DNA of 64,000 bases from Symbiodinium kawagutii. Its lineage: Eukaryota > Sar > Dinophyceae > Suessiales > Symbiodiniaceae. The translations under genes were made by a program, and so were the position numbers. The notes beneath the pieces were generated by a model that saw only the letters and a program-made list of their open reading frames with translations, had not been told where the DNA came from and searched no databases. The stretch's first letter is position 1; the number at the start of each line of letters is the position of its first letter. The stretch is from assembly GCA_009767595.1 (NCBI GenBank), contig VSDK01018014.1, forward strand, positions 236,660 through 300,659, given 5' to 3'. Positions 36,786 through 51,977 of the stretch are shown here, piece after piece.

Positions 36786-37275
36786 CCAGCATCATCATCG
36801 TCATCATCACCAGCATCATCACCAGCATCATCGTCATCATCCTCATCACCATCATCACCATCATCATCACCAGCATCACCATCATCATCACCAGCATCAC
36901 CATCATCATCCTCATCATCATCATCATCATCATCGTCATCATCACCAGTATCATCGTCATCATCATCATCATCATCATCACCAGCATCATCACCAGCATC
37001 ACCAGCATCATCCTCATCACCATCATCACCATCATCATCACCAGCATCACCATCATCATCACCAGCATCACCATCATCATCATCATCATCATCATCGTCA
37101 TCATCATCGTCATCATCATCACCAGCATCATCACCACCATCATCGTCATCATCCTCATCACCATCATCACCATCATCATCACCAGCATCACCAGCATCAT
37201 CCTCATCATCATCACCAGCATCATCGTCATCATCATCATCATCATCATCACCAGCATCATCACCAGCATCACCAG

Positions 37276-37312
<37 letters not shown>

Positions 37313-40300
37313 GTCATCATCATCGGCATCATCATCATCATCGTCATCATCACCAGCATCATCGTCATCATCATCATCATCATCATCGTCATCATCATCA
37401 TCCTCATCACCAGCATCATCGTCATCATCATCATCACCATCATCACCATCATCATCACCAGCATCACCATCATCATCATCATCATCATCGTCATCATCAT
37501 CATCATCATCATCATTGTCAAGATTGAATCATTGAATCTTTGGCATGCCCACCTAAAAAGATCAATTGGTGGTTCCGGTGCTGCGCAGCTCCCAGTGGCT
37601 GCATGGCTCGATATGGCTCGATCCCCAAAGCCAAAGCAACCATGAGATTGCGTTTATATGGTCAATACGAAGATGGTCATATACAAACCAAGACTATGCG
37701 AACCCTACATTCAAAAAAACAAAACTATGCAAATGTCTGTATGATATGGTTGATATTGACCACTTTTTTGTAGTTCGATTTGTGTGTAGTAAATGTATGA
37801 CCTTTGTGCATGTTCATTACATCTTTGTTTATGCCTCCTGACAGTTCTTACAGACTGCTTTGCATGAATATAGATTGATATCTATATGTAAGTAGTTCAA
37901 CAAGCATACTTAAACAATGTGTTGAATGTGCTTATACAAACAAAAACACATACAGTAGTATATATGGTTATCTATGTATATAAATATATATATATATAAA
38001 ACTATAATGCAAAGAAAATAATATACTATGTACAAATATATGTCTATATATAAATATATATAGACATATATTTATACATATGCAAACAGAGCGCATCAGA
38101 ACAAGAGTAGAATCATGTTCTCAGCCAAATCCATCAATGGTACAGCTGTGCTCAGCCGAACATGGAAAACTGGAAGAATTGCTGCATCGGGGCTCCAATC
38201 TTGCTGAATCGGCTGCTGGGGAAAACAGGAAGGTGTGATGGGTCAGCCGCTCATTGTGAAACAAATCGACGGGACCAAACTGGAAGCCACTGGAAAGGCC
38301 TTGGTATCACCCCAGGTGCAGCTTGGAAACACGATTCTGGGAGCGAATCTCAAATATCGCTCGAACATTCCGAAAAAATCCTGAGTTCCGTTCGGAGGTG
38401 CAAGAAAATCCACATTTGTACATGCGTAATCGCAGAAAATACCCGCTATTCGCTTCAATCCATGAGCCTGCCGAAGGAGACTCATGGAAATAGAGATCTA
38501 AAGCAATCTTAGCTGAACTGGGTATCACTGGCATTTCAAACAAATGAGTGAGACCCAGTGATACCATGATTGGGATATGATACCAAATCACTGGTATATC
38601 TATTAGCTGAACATCTAGGGTATTGCAGCTGTGTCGTGATTTCTTGAGCTTCCTAACATGTTCACCCGCCGTTTGCTTGGCCACTGTGCTATATGGTACA
38701 TGCGGTTGTCCAGAGTTTGGCCCCCAATCATTCCATGGTCATTTGTACTTGGCAAACTGTTCCGTCGTTCGGGTATGCAGGTACCTGTACACGTCATAAA
38801 ACTGTTTTAGGCTACGTGGCTAATTTACGAATAAGCCAATGGTTACCATGTGCAACAACATTTGCGTATGGCAATTGAGTGGTTACCATTGGTTACTGAG
38901 TGTGCTATGGCAATCGATTGGTTACTAACCATTGCTAAACCACTGCCAAAGCATTGCCAGCCCTTGGCTTACCTGAATTTACCCTTGGCTCAACAAACGG
39001 TTGGTGGCTATAACCCCTGTGAAAAACATTAGTCAACCAACTAATCATGTTTTTTTCCATAGGTAAAATAAGAGAGGCTTAAAACCATCAGCCAAACAAC
39101 CATTGCTAAACCATTGGCTTAATAACCATATTAATAAGCCAACTCCAGTAGCTGGCCAATGAAAACCTGCTGCCAGTCGGGCCATTTGGTATGTCATGAA
39201 TAGGATATAGCAACCGTGTGAATGGTCAAGATTGACGGCCAACAGTGTTGATAAGCGTGGAAATTGGTTGATAGCTGCTAATCATGGTCACGTATGGTTG
39301 CTCCCGGATATTCATGGATGTGCTGTGATATGCATGGTGGACAATGATTGATCCTGACAATGAATAATGGCTGTCTGCAGGTCTTGTACATTCACCGCTA
39401 CAATCAACCCGCAAAGAGTGAATAAACCACGCCTCTCAGCCACCCATCATTGGGACTGTGGTTGGATCTTTCAAGAGGTGCCAAGTGGTGCGATTGATCA
39501 ATACCAAACAGAGGGAAAAATAGATGAACATCAAACCATTGAAGATACATGAAGATACTGTATAATTAATTCATTGATCATTTCGGCTGGATCAACAAAC
39601 ATGTATACTTGAATCTTGTTGGAAATATTCAAGCACGATCTTGATGCAGAAGCCATGCCTTGATCTTGATGGTTAACTAATCAAGTATCTTAAATGATTT
39701 CGAATCATGGTGATATGCATGCCTTCCGTTGTGACCCTCTGGCAATCTGACGTGGCTGGATAATCTACAATTTCCAAATACAATTCATCCAGTGTCAACA
39801 GCGTGAACCACCTGAAACGCTGAAACGAACAAGGAATGCCACCCTGGTAGGACAGCAATGCAGCCCTCCATAGGGGCCATGGCGTAGCATCCACTCCGAG
39901 ATTCCTCCACCAGCTCGGTGATTTCCTCGAGCTTGTCTTTGTATTGGAGGAGACACTGCAAGCCTATGCGGCTCAGTTCATTGAAGAGTTCCTGAGCATC
40001 ACTGCGCCACGAGGGAAGCCGCGCAATAATCGAACAAGAAATCTGCAAATGCTTGCATACAAAACATGCACTTGGATACATTCAGCAATTTAGCATCTAC
40101 ATGGTTTATGATGGCTCAAAGTGACAGAAGCTTTGTTCCTTATGGTCCTGGGAGCCAATTTCGATGCAAAAGCTGCAAATCTGGCAAATGCATGGCATGG
40201 ACTCCGCTTCAACGCGGCACCGAAAGCCCTGGGACCACGGCATTTACAAATTACATGGACTTGATTCTGGGTTCCTCCTGATTCTGTTGATGTTCGAAGT

Positions 40301-43300
40301 GAATTTAACTCCACCTACCATAGATTTGATTCAGTAGGTACATGTTTAACATCATGAACCTTGTTGCACATCAAAGTCAATCAAATGCAGGGGTAACTAG
40401 GACGAACTACCAGCCACATGGATGGTGTGGTGATGCTAATGGGTATGTCACATCCATTAGGGCCCCTCCAAACTAACCAACAACAGCGATGGGTACCTCC
40501 AGCGACAAACAAATCCAAATGTAAGATCGGTCTCTGTGCGGTACCCCCGACATATCGAACTGGAAAACATCGAGGGCAGGGATCGCTGTGGAACAAAATG
40601 GAACAAAGAAACGAACAGTTGGCAACTCGTAACCAACTCCTGCTACTGTTGTAAAACTGGTAAGTTGGTAACAGTTGTAAGCGATTTCCAACTTTACCAA
40701 CTCCTGCTACTCAAAGCTTCCATCTATAGCCTCCTGACGCCCCATGAGGCTCTCAGTGCTTGGATCATAGCGCAGCAGGCAACGTGACAACATGTGACAA
40801 CCATCCCACTGTTCCCGCAGTGTGGCCGGGTGTAATGTCAAGGCTCCCTCAGCACCGGGACAATCTCTGGATCTTTGGCGTAGGTATGTGCCAAAATCTC
40901 TGCAGAGTATAGATACCTTGGGGGTGGTCAGACCCTTGGATAACCCTGAGAAATTGCACAGTTTGGTGAACAACAACAGCAATAGGTTTGAGCGTTCCCC
41001 AACTCTGTGAGCCAATGGGTTGGCGGAGAGGGATTGTGAGAAGGGATGAAAATGACGATGATGAGGATGAGCATGAGGACGAGGACGAGGACGAGGACGA
41101 CGCCACAGCCGCCGCTGACAACGACCACCGACCACGACGACGACGATGATAATGAACACCCCGGATATCCTTTGTGGCATGTGATGACATAGGCCCCTAA
41201 GGTCAAGTACAACTCCCTTCCAACACCTTCGAACAACAAACACGCCCAAAGGAGTGCATTGAATCTTAGGAAGCATGTGCCACCCCTAGTCTCCAATTCC
41301 ATAAACAAATGTTTCTCCTAGGTTGTATTGTAAAACCGCTTCAAAGTAATCAGTCCACATACATAGAATTCTGTAAATTTTCTTGTCCGTGTTTCCCCAA
41401 GGACATCAATTGAACAATGTTGCTTCAAACTGATGTTGGGACAACTGGCCCCCCAAACCCAAGCAACCAACTCGAGGCTAGTGCGTAACAAGCCGATTCA
41501 ACACAAAATCTGAGTTTAGCACATCGCGATGTGTTTTTGCATCAACCACAGAGTGGTCGGCCGTTGAACAACTGTTTAGGGGAAAGGAGTTCAGCGAAGC
41601 CTTCACCTAATGGGGGACCGTTCCCATGCTGTAATTAGGTGGTTGGACAGTGGCATGATCCCAATAACATTCCAGGCACCGTATTTCTTAGACATTGTTA
41701 GATCGCTAGTAGTTTCATAAACAAAGGTAGGACAACCTCTAATGTCTATACGTTCTGGATAAGGCTTTCAGAAACGATGGAATTATGCCTCAGGAATCTT
41801 CAGCAAATAGATGTCCACCCGAATTTGGCCCTGGCTTCATGCACAACGCAACACCAAGCTTCGGGCTGTCACCCATCCTGAAGCTCAGCTGGACACACTG
41901 GTGTTCAGAACCCTCCACCAGTATTGCTCAGGGCTCGTGGCAAGGTGCGAGGAGTGCTGATGCTGCTGGAAAGCGGTCACCAAAGTTCTGGCCACATCCG
42001 ACAGATTGGGCTTGAAGAGATCGGGCACACAGCGCATGGAGTGTTTCAGCAAGCGACAGCTCTTTTCCACCTGAACGGCTGGTGACCAGCTTCTCCTGGT
42101 TGAACATAGGGGTGAGCTGGAGAACAGCAGCTGGCAACGAGGGTCCCCTGTGCGCAAAAAAAGTGGCGGGCTTTCCTACTCAAACGGTACCCATCCTACT
42201 GATGAAGGTCTTACCCTTTTTGCTGGGATTCACAATGCGCCAAAAAAAGGGACCCTAGGATCTGTAATTAACCAATTGCAAACGATGGCTGGTTGGTGCC
42301 CTTCCAACAATCATCAACCGGTGTATTACCTCCATGGCACCATGGAGCAAAACCCAAACACCACACATGATGGCGATTGTGAATGCGTATGCGGATGTTT
42401 GAGGGCACATCAATGTATATAGAGGTGCGATGTATGTAAGGGTTAGATGGAATTAGGAATAGTCATGCAAACCGTTGCAGATTAGCTTCCAATTTTCATA
42501 GTAGACTGAAAGTGAAAGATCAGTTTCCAATTCTAACAGTAGACTGAAAGTGAAAGATTAGCTTCCAATTCTAACAGTAGACTGAAAGTGAACCTTGGAT
42601 CAAATGAGCTTCAAAGCCGACCGACAGTCGTTGCAATGACAAAACTCTAGCATCTCTTTGCTCGCTTGGGGAAGCCGACGAGAGCACACAGCTATGCAAA
42701 CGATCTTGGACACATCGCATCAACACTTATCCGGGCCTGGTAGCACATCACCTCCAACCCCAACCTTCAAATCTTCGACTTGGCATCACATTCATCCTCC
42801 CCAGGGATGGTTGATCAACTCACATCAGCTATCGATCCATTTCGCAGATTCCTTGCGTCCCAGGAGCCAACTTGGAATCTCCCGGATGCTGTGCCAGGCA
42901 TTGCCGGATCACGGGCCAGAAGGTGTTGCTGATGAGCGCTCCCACGCTGACCGCTTTGGCGGAGCCTTCACGGATGTGGATCTGACGGATGATGGTGGTC
43001 AGCCTGGCAAGGTCCAAGGTCAAGCCAATGTTGATGGTTGATAAAGGGACCTCGGAAATGGATAATGTATGGTTGATTGATCAGCCAATGTAAATGGTTG
43101 ATAAAGGTTGATAAAGGTTGATGGTTGATAAATGATACAGGATTGTAATGGATGTTGATTATATGTTGGTTTTTGATTAGTGTAACCCCCCCTAAAGTAA
43201 TGAAAATAGATGAAACCAACAGGTAGATACTAATCAGAAACCAACATTATATGGATACAGACATCATTTGTTTCCTTCTTCTGTGGTTGAAAATAGTCCT

Positions 43301-46300
43301 TCTACTCTAGTGGTTGAGGTTCAGAGTAGCAGTTTTGAATGCTGTGCTTCTTTGCAGCAGCATCTTACAAAAGACCTGCTTTGCAGCAGTTCCTCGAGGA
43401 AAGATAAGTTATTTCATGAAATAATCCTTAACTTTGCAACGAAAAACTTTCTTTTACAAGGAAATGGAAATGTGAAAATTCTCAAAAACAAACAAACTAT
43501 CAGCTACCCATGAACAACCTATCACTTGCCATGAACAAGCCTTTGGAGAAAAGAGGTCCATAGTGCCAACGATGATTGGATTCTCTCGGAGGATGCTGCT
43601 CCCAGGTAGTCGCAAGTTGTCCAATTGAATCGTCATCCAGCGATTCGAGGCCGCCCATCCCGATCTACAATCAACCGTTGGTGGTCTTTGGCAGCTCAGC
43701 CATCAGCCACTCCGCACGGTGGTTTCTCAAGCCATATTACTGGTCCCCCAAAAATCATCCAATGTTCACCATTTTTAGTAGTAAACCAACCTAGTAAACC
43801 AACCATTTTGGGGGACCTCCTATGTTGAGAAACCACCGCATGCACCCGCCTATCGAGAATCTCGCTGAGCACATTGGGCCGTTCCCTTTCCGAGTTCAAG
43901 CCTTGCACCTGGATCGCAAATTTGCAGTAGCCAACAACGCGGCGGCTCAGATTCAAACAAAACGTGGCTGGTCCTGGCTGGTGATTACTTGCCCCATCTC
44001 GAGAATATCCTGATCGAAGCCATCATCCCCAGGTGTGGTTCGAAAATGGTGAGAATATGTGAGAATGACCTACCCTACCCTTCAAGACTATAGGTAACCA
44101 GGGAACCCCAAGTAGAAATGGTCACCCATTATGAAGGGAACTGGAAGGGCAGAGTTGAACATGTGAAACTGGGTTCCCCACTACAGGTGAATTTCCCAAA
44201 TAGGCAGGGCAGGTCCCCACCATGGTCTCTTTCCCCCAACTATTGGTGGTTTCCCAAATCACCGGCAATTGAATATGTGAAACTGGGAACTGGTAATAGT
44301 TGGTGGTTTCCCAACTGCCGGTGCTTTGGCAAGGCTTCAAGGGCTTCCATCTGCAAGATGACGTTCCCATGGCGCTGAACGCTCCACGGTGGGCCCCACA
44401 GTTGTGGCAGCTGGTGGTGTCGCTTCCAATACAAGGGATCTCTATATGGGGGGTTTCTCAAAATGGGGGACCATCAAACCATCCAAGATGAATCAGTTGT
44501 AGCATTAAACCGACCATTTTTTTGGGGTTCTATTTTGAGAACCCTCCCATGATTCTGATGGTAGTTATCCCACAGTGTCAAACACCTCGAGGAAAAGCTA
44601 ATGTGGATCTCCATCATTCTCCCGATCAATTCTGATAATGCTGATGGTATCTGATGGTTGTATAAAACATATCAAAACAATCATGATGATCATGATCCTG
44701 GTCTGTATCATCATCATGATTTAAGAATCACAATTATAACAAACATATTGTATTCATCCTGCAGCACAATTGGCAAGAAGAGCGGATGCACAAGTCATAT
44801 CGACTAGTCTCTCCTGGGATGCCTGCCAGGCCCCCGTAAGGAGGATCCTGGACTTGCCCGGGGGACCATCCCAGACACGGCCCACATCGGTCCCATCGAA
44901 CGTAGGGCTGCCACGGCACCAGTGGTGACACGAGCTGCTCTAGGCCAGTGCGAAACTGCTCGTCTTGCTGAATGCTCGCCACCTGCCAACGAAGCCACAG
45001 GGGATCTGCCTTCGCAACAAGGACCGTCCTGTCAGTCACCATCGTTTTATATATATATATATTATATATATAACATAAATATACATATATATATATATCC
45101 ATATATTATAATCATGATCAATCACGAACACTATATAACCATTTTCAAGCATGAATGAATGTAGACTGGACCAATTGTCGATAGCTAGCATCATCTGTCG
45201 TCAATTAGTTCATCAATTCATAAGTGCAGCCATGTGCAGCAACATCACAAACAAACATTGAATATCACAAGTCTTCAGCAATCAACCTATCACAAGTCTT
45301 CAGCAATCAACCTCCGCCCTGTTCCTGTAATTTCTTGTTGCAACCTTCAAGACACATATATAACGAGTCCGTGCCAGGCACAGCCCAAATCAACCAAAGC
45401 ACCACAGATCCAATACCGTCCACGATGAAGAGATGCATCCGAATGGGTAAAGCGATGGTGCTCACGTAAAGTTGAGTCAGTTGTGGCACCAAATCCTGCG
45501 AGCCACCCAGTCATCATCCCGGTGCTCCCCCTGCTCAGCCAAAAACCCTTCTGCAGGGGTGGGCAGTGGACAAGTAGGCTTACTCACATCCCCCTGTATA
45601 TTGTTTTTATAACAATAAGAATGGGGTCAGTAATACAGTACCAACATGAAGTACTTCATGATAGCTCTGTTCCCCACTGTTCAATAAGTATCAATCAGTA
45701 TCGCCGCGGTAGCCATTGTAGTAAGCTGATGTAAGCTGTGCGTTTGTGATGAGTAGACAAGACAACGCTCTTTGACATGAAATCAATGGGAGCTGTCCAA
45801 ATTTTCAAAAACCACTTCTTCTGTGGACATCCACATAATATGTAATTTGAACCTGCAAACGCCTGCAACCAAATTCTCACAATAAATAGAAAACAAGATT
45901 CTTCATGTTGTTCTCACATTTTTGCGGCTTGAGGCAGCCGGTGCTTGGTAGCGATGGTTTCAAACTCTCGGGAGCCAGTTCAAGCTTCGGAGAGCTGCTC
46001 GGCTAAAAGATTATGGTGATTTGTGGGTGTGAGTCTGTGAGTCTGTGAGTCTGTGGCATGTTTATCTACCAACCTTTGGGTGATTCGGACTTCAAACATC
46101 ACCCACCTCCATCGCCATATCATCGCCCCACCTTTAGGCCGCCCTAAGCGCTTGTCGTTTGCCCAACCAAACTGGTTGTAGAGTATCAATTCAGACCCAC
46201 ATTCCCAACCATTTCATAGTCTCATGGCCCCATCTCAATGTGGCTCAACAAGCTGAGAACCGCCTCTCCTGCAAATGATGTTTGCCGCCCACGCAGATCT

Positions 46301-49300
46301 CTTTGAAAGCCATGGATGCAGCTTGCTGCACTTGCTTGGTGCGCTCCACCATATGCGCCGGGCTGTTGGGAGGATCCGATGCCAACAGTAACTGCGAGAT
46401 CATCTCCAGGGACGAGCGGAGGAAATCGGGCCGGGTCTTCACCTGCCAGAAGCTGCTTCCAAGCGGGCAGGTGGTGCCTCACCAGTGGTACAAACATTTC
46501 AAGGTATATAAGTACAGAACCTACATGTATACATGTTAGTACATGTCCATGTGTATGTGTAAGTTGTGTTTGTAAATAGTCTGCGTATGCTTGCATGTGT
46601 TCATGATCTGTATAGATGACTCTGGAGTTAAACCTCTGAGCGAATGGAGAAGCAATTGACATGGCTTAGTAACGATTTATAGTATGTTTGCTTGCATATC
46701 TTCTACATCCCAAAATTGTTCCTATTTTTCAGTCAAACCAACTGGTCTAAATCATGTTGGGTGTCACAGAAGTACTTCACAACCTCTCAAGGCAACACAA
46801 CTCCAGTCTGCAGATGAGGCACCCATTGCCACAGGTTGCCTTGCATCGGAGTCAACCAGTGCTTGTGGTTCATGGTCCCGTTGGTTTTGGAATGCTTTGA
46901 CATCCTCTGACATGTTGGTAGCCTGTCCTTTGCAGATTGTTCACCTGTGTATCTGCTGGGTGGTGACCAGAACCGAATCTGTAAAACACGTCCGTAGCTA
47001 GGCCCCGAACGGCCTCCACTTCCAAATATACCAAATAATGTTGAATAACGACTTATAGATCCCCTTTAGTGGAAGATTCACATGTTGCCAGCCCTGAACT
47101 TCAAAGAATCGCAACAACTCTTGACATCACAGGTCGCTCTTTCAAGGAAAGGTTTCCTCAGGTCACCCCAGGGCCCCTTTTTACAGCTCAGCACTTGTGT
47201 GCAGAATTCAGGTGCAGCTCAAGGTGCCTAAGAGCTCGATGGCCGTCTTCTTCGTGAAGTGCAGAATGGCTCCTTCGATGCTCTCAGAGGGCGCAGAAGA
47301 AGAAATCAAAGGTGGCAAGGATTGGATCAGCTGCCAGAGCCTCAGGCGACATGGCGGCGACATGATGATGTGGATATTTTGATGATTAGATTACCAGTTG
47401 GATGTTTTGATGATGTGGCTTACCAGATTGTTTGAAGGTAATTTTGTGTGTATTATTTTTTGTGTTTTTAATGGGATTCTTGGAAGTTTGGGATACTTTT
47501 GGGGACTTGTCAACACTTCACCAGCCGATCCTTGCTGGGGTGGTCTTGTCATAAACCCGCTTAAGTCATAGTTGCATTGTGGGATACCATATCTTAAGTT
47601 CATCCATCTGACGCCACAGAAATCACAAGAAACATAAAAATCTGGCGTTGCCGAGCGCAGGACCAAACATAGCTCATAACATGATGAATACTTTCAATGT
47701 TTGTCCAAATGTGCAACATGTCAGGTTCCTTCTGTCAGGGTACCCGGAACTGGGATCAACAATCGACCAAAACCATTTTGTCGAAGAGTAGTTTGGTGGA
47801 TGAAACAGCTAAGAAACACCTATATATCAGCTTCAAGGTGAAAATCAAAAGCACAACAGATATGAAGCTTGAGTAGTTTGACACGCCTGGTGGCAAATGC
47901 GTTTGAATCGTTGGGTACACACTTGGAATTCTAAATACTCATAACAATATTATGTAACCATCTATACTAACTCACAGCCCACAACAAAGACTCTGTGCAA
48001 CACGCCCCATGGCGTGGATGCCCTTTTTGGGTGATCCCCAGAACCCAAGGAAGTAGTGGTTGCCTCATCAGCCAGGGGTGGCTTAGAAAAATGGATCTTC
48101 CATTGTCAACCCTCATTGTCCAGTAAACACCCTGATCAATCCTGAACCATTGCTTAGGTATTGTAGCACCCCGCAATAAGCAACCAAATATATGCAGGGT
48201 AGCTTCCACCAGAACTTCCTGAAAGAGAAGCTTCTGCGAGCTTCTATGGATTGAACCTTTGCTTCCGCTAGAGTTATGTGTGCACCGAATCCATGTGCGA
48301 ATGCTCCAGGATTTGAACTCGTTAGATTGCAAGAGGCAACCAGAACACATGGCTTGTCTCAGATTGCGAGGCTTCGGGGAGCTTCCGCGAAGCTTCCGTG
48401 GATTTAAGCTCTGGATTTGGACATGATTAAAGGCTTCCGATGTACAAATATGATGTGTAATTGCATGACATTTATAGGTTTGCAATATCAAAATAGAAAT
48501 ACATCTTGTGAGATGATACAATTCTGCAAACTGTACTGTATTTATACACGCACCGTATATCTGCACGCAAATGGCATATATGTTATAATTGTTATATGTG
48601 TGGAGAACGTAATATGTAATATAACATGTTGCTGCAAATTGCTGCAGTATATCCAGTCGCAGTCCCAGTACAGTATTGAAAATCCCCGTCCAGTTTCATC
48701 AGATCTAACTGACCGGCCCAGAAAAAAAAACGAAACTGACTGGGGCGCACTGATCACGCTGCTATCCAGTCACACGCTGCCATCTCGAACTTCTGCTCGC
48801 AAAGCCACCATCGACAGCACAAAAAAATGAGCTTCCTGAACCTGAGGCGTTGAGGTTTCATGGTTTTCATGGAGATATGGGTGTTTCTCAAGCCATAGGG
48901 GATCCCCAAAAGGGATGGTTTCTTATTGCTATAACATGAGTCATATAAAGCATGGTTTGGGGGTATCCATATTTTGGGAAACCACCACACCATCACACCA
49001 TTATTTAAATGCAGGTGAGCCGAAAATTGATGGTTTCCCTCGCAAGTGATCATTTTTTGATGGTTCAGGGATAGTTACACCCGTGGATATACCCACACAA
49101 TCTCATTCTCCTGAGATTCATGGGGCCTTTACACCAGCTTTGGGTGTTGGATTGGAGAAGTGGTGTTTCGCATCAAACTCGCACGATTAGTGTGAGCTTG
49201 CTGTGCTACGGCGCAGCCCTGTCAGAAACAAAGCATTAATTGACAAAAGGAGAAGGACGATAAGCGAGGCAGCGGAGAACGAGGACAAGAAGGAAGAAAA

Positions 49301-51919
49301 GGAGAAGCAAGTCTGATAAAATCTAAAGACCCTCACCTGACTGATCAAAAAAGGACTTTCTATTTTTTCATGAATGGGGTAGCTCCGAGGTTCTGGATGT
49401 AACCTTTTGGTTTTAACCTGCAAGCTTCTACCGCTGACCATGAGACCCAAGCAAAGACATCTGATTGTTGATAGTTCATGGCACCAACCCTATAATTAAC
49501 GGTGGTGACAAATCATGCAATAACAATGCGAACGAAGCAACGAAAATGATGTAGTAATTCTTGATGCTCAGAACGATTGCAATGGTTGATCAAGTTTAGA
49601 ATTCCAGTAATGTCACAAATGATGAGTCCTTTCTGGATCGTAGGCAAGGGCTGTACACCCATCTCATATACCCTCTGGTAGATCAACCAATGAAAAATCA
49701 TCACTATGCCACTATGCATATATAAACAGTGTGGCAGAATGCAATCAATCATCACAGCTCCACTTCACGCCAAGTAACAACTACTCCTTGCTGCTGTCCG
49801 CTGAGCAAACTCTTCAACACGTGTTCCAGTGCCTGAGAGCACAAATCCAAACTTTAGGATGGAACCTGGGGGATAGCCATGGTGTATGTAACGTGGGATA
49901 TAACATATATAGCAGTTGGTTATCGTATTGCGTAATTCCTGGCGTAATTAGTGACCAATTCTCATTGTATCACTGCTATACATTTTTTGAACGAAATAAA
50001 TGTAAACTATACCAGTGTGCACCGTTACAACTCTTGGATAGAGCCCTCAATGACTGGGTTTGTGGCTGGCCCTCAATGCGAAGAGCAAGACCTGCTCTGC
50101 TCGATCCCAGCCAAAAGTCAGGGTTTCTTCATAGCTCTCTACAAGAACCCACCACCACCATCACCACCACCACCAACAACAACACCAACAAGAAGAAGAG
50201 GAACCAAAACCAGAACCAGAACCACAACAATGACCACAAGCACAACGTAGCGCAAAAAACAACCACCATTGGCAACTTCATAGCGCAGCTAATTCTCTCA
50301 GGACTGGGCATGGCCAAGCGCCAGCTGCGTCCAAGCGGCGGTGTTGGGCGTTAAGACCTCCAAACAGTCTTCCACCAGGCCCAGGATCCGTTGACGATAC
50401 GCTGCCATCTCGTCATCCTGGGCCGAAGCGACGGGAGGCAAGGGTGATTAATGATGGTCAATGATGGTTAATGGTCGTTAATGATGGTTCCTGGTGATCT
50501 CTAGTGGTTGATTGGCAACTGAAATCAACTGAGCAACTGGGCTCAAAGAGTGCGACTCTCAGAATGGTTTCAGGCTTAGGCATTGACTGCATGGATGCTG
50601 TGTATCAAAAATTCATGGCTATTGGAGGTCTGTAGAGTAGTTCGCTTTTTAACTTGTTATAAACATCAAAGCTGTTCTTCGGGGGATAAATGACTGCAGG
50701 TCAATACCCTGTACCCCTGATAAGCATTCAATGAATGACCTAACTAGTCCTTGTTGTGATGTTTATTAATAATGCCAGCAATGTGATTCAGGAAGACTAG
50801 CGTGTATCTTGTCATTGCCACGAATTTGTTAATTACTTGATCAGAAATTCTGCAGCGGAATCTGATTGTCAGTGATTGTCCCAAGGATAGATTAGGTAGG
50901 TTGATAAGCCTCTGAAATAGGCAGCATTGTTTGATGTATGTGCTGCCACGAGTGGAAATCACAATTCTTCCAAGGTGGAAAATTGCAATGCTGCTCTCTC
51001 AACTGCCTTGGCCCGGGAGCAATCCGAAGCATTTACAACTACCATTTGGTTGGGCCACTTCTGGTCGCTTCTTAGCTCCCCCTTTAAAGGGACCTAGGGA
51101 TACCCCTGGCTCCAAATCGCGGAAACCAACAGCTAGACAACAATCAGCTTGACATCAACAATTTTGCACAGCTAAGCATCTGCCAAGAAGGGATCCTGGC
51201 TGGTGCTCAATGTACATCTGCGGATGCTAGCACTCAGCAGCTCTCGGTAGACACCTGGCGGAGTTGCCATGTCGGCTTAAGCAAAAAACTTTGCTGTGGC
51301 TGCTGCCGTGGCCAAATCTGAGGCTCTGAAAGCATCAGCATGTTCCGTGCTTTCCCCACCCATGGGTTGTGCCCCCAAGGCCTTGGAACTGATCAATCTT
51401 TACATCCATCTCCTGGCCGGCCAGTGCCACATCACAAGCAACATAGGATGGATATCAGTTGTGTTTCTCTGTCGTTGCGGGTGGTATCTGCAGTATAAGG
51501 ATCATGAAATCATGAATGCTCATTGGTAGCATGACAATGCATACCGTCGTGATCTTCAATGATGGTCAACTGGTCGATGGGTTTCAACCCCTATCAAGAA
51601 TATGAGTCAACCAACTAGCCAGTGGTTAACATTGGAGAACCAAGAATATGTCTAAAACCATCAGCCACCGCTGTTGTTTGGCTAGTATGTATGTATACAT
51701 AAACATATATATATATATACATATAGAAATAGAAAATAAATAATTAAATAAATAAATAAATAAATGAATAAATAAATAATAAAACAAAAAATGTTCCAGT
51801 TTTGAGTAGATCTCAATTTACCTCCTTACTCCGACCAAGGCTTTGGGGTCGAGTAGAAGTCGATGCTTGTGGCAAGGGGGAAGCTGATGCAGAACCTCCT
51901 GATCTTTGTGAAGAAAAGC

Positions 51920-51977
<58 letters not shown>

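Noticed and set aside
36551-37645. Very long Ser/Ile/Met-rich reading frames on both strands
   Set aside because: They are the CAT triplet array read in several frames; no coding composition.
38162-38512. Plus-strand frame resembling an ankyrin-like exon
   Set aside because: The minus strand here encodes the karyopherin block around [14 protein letters not shown]; the plus reading has no family support.
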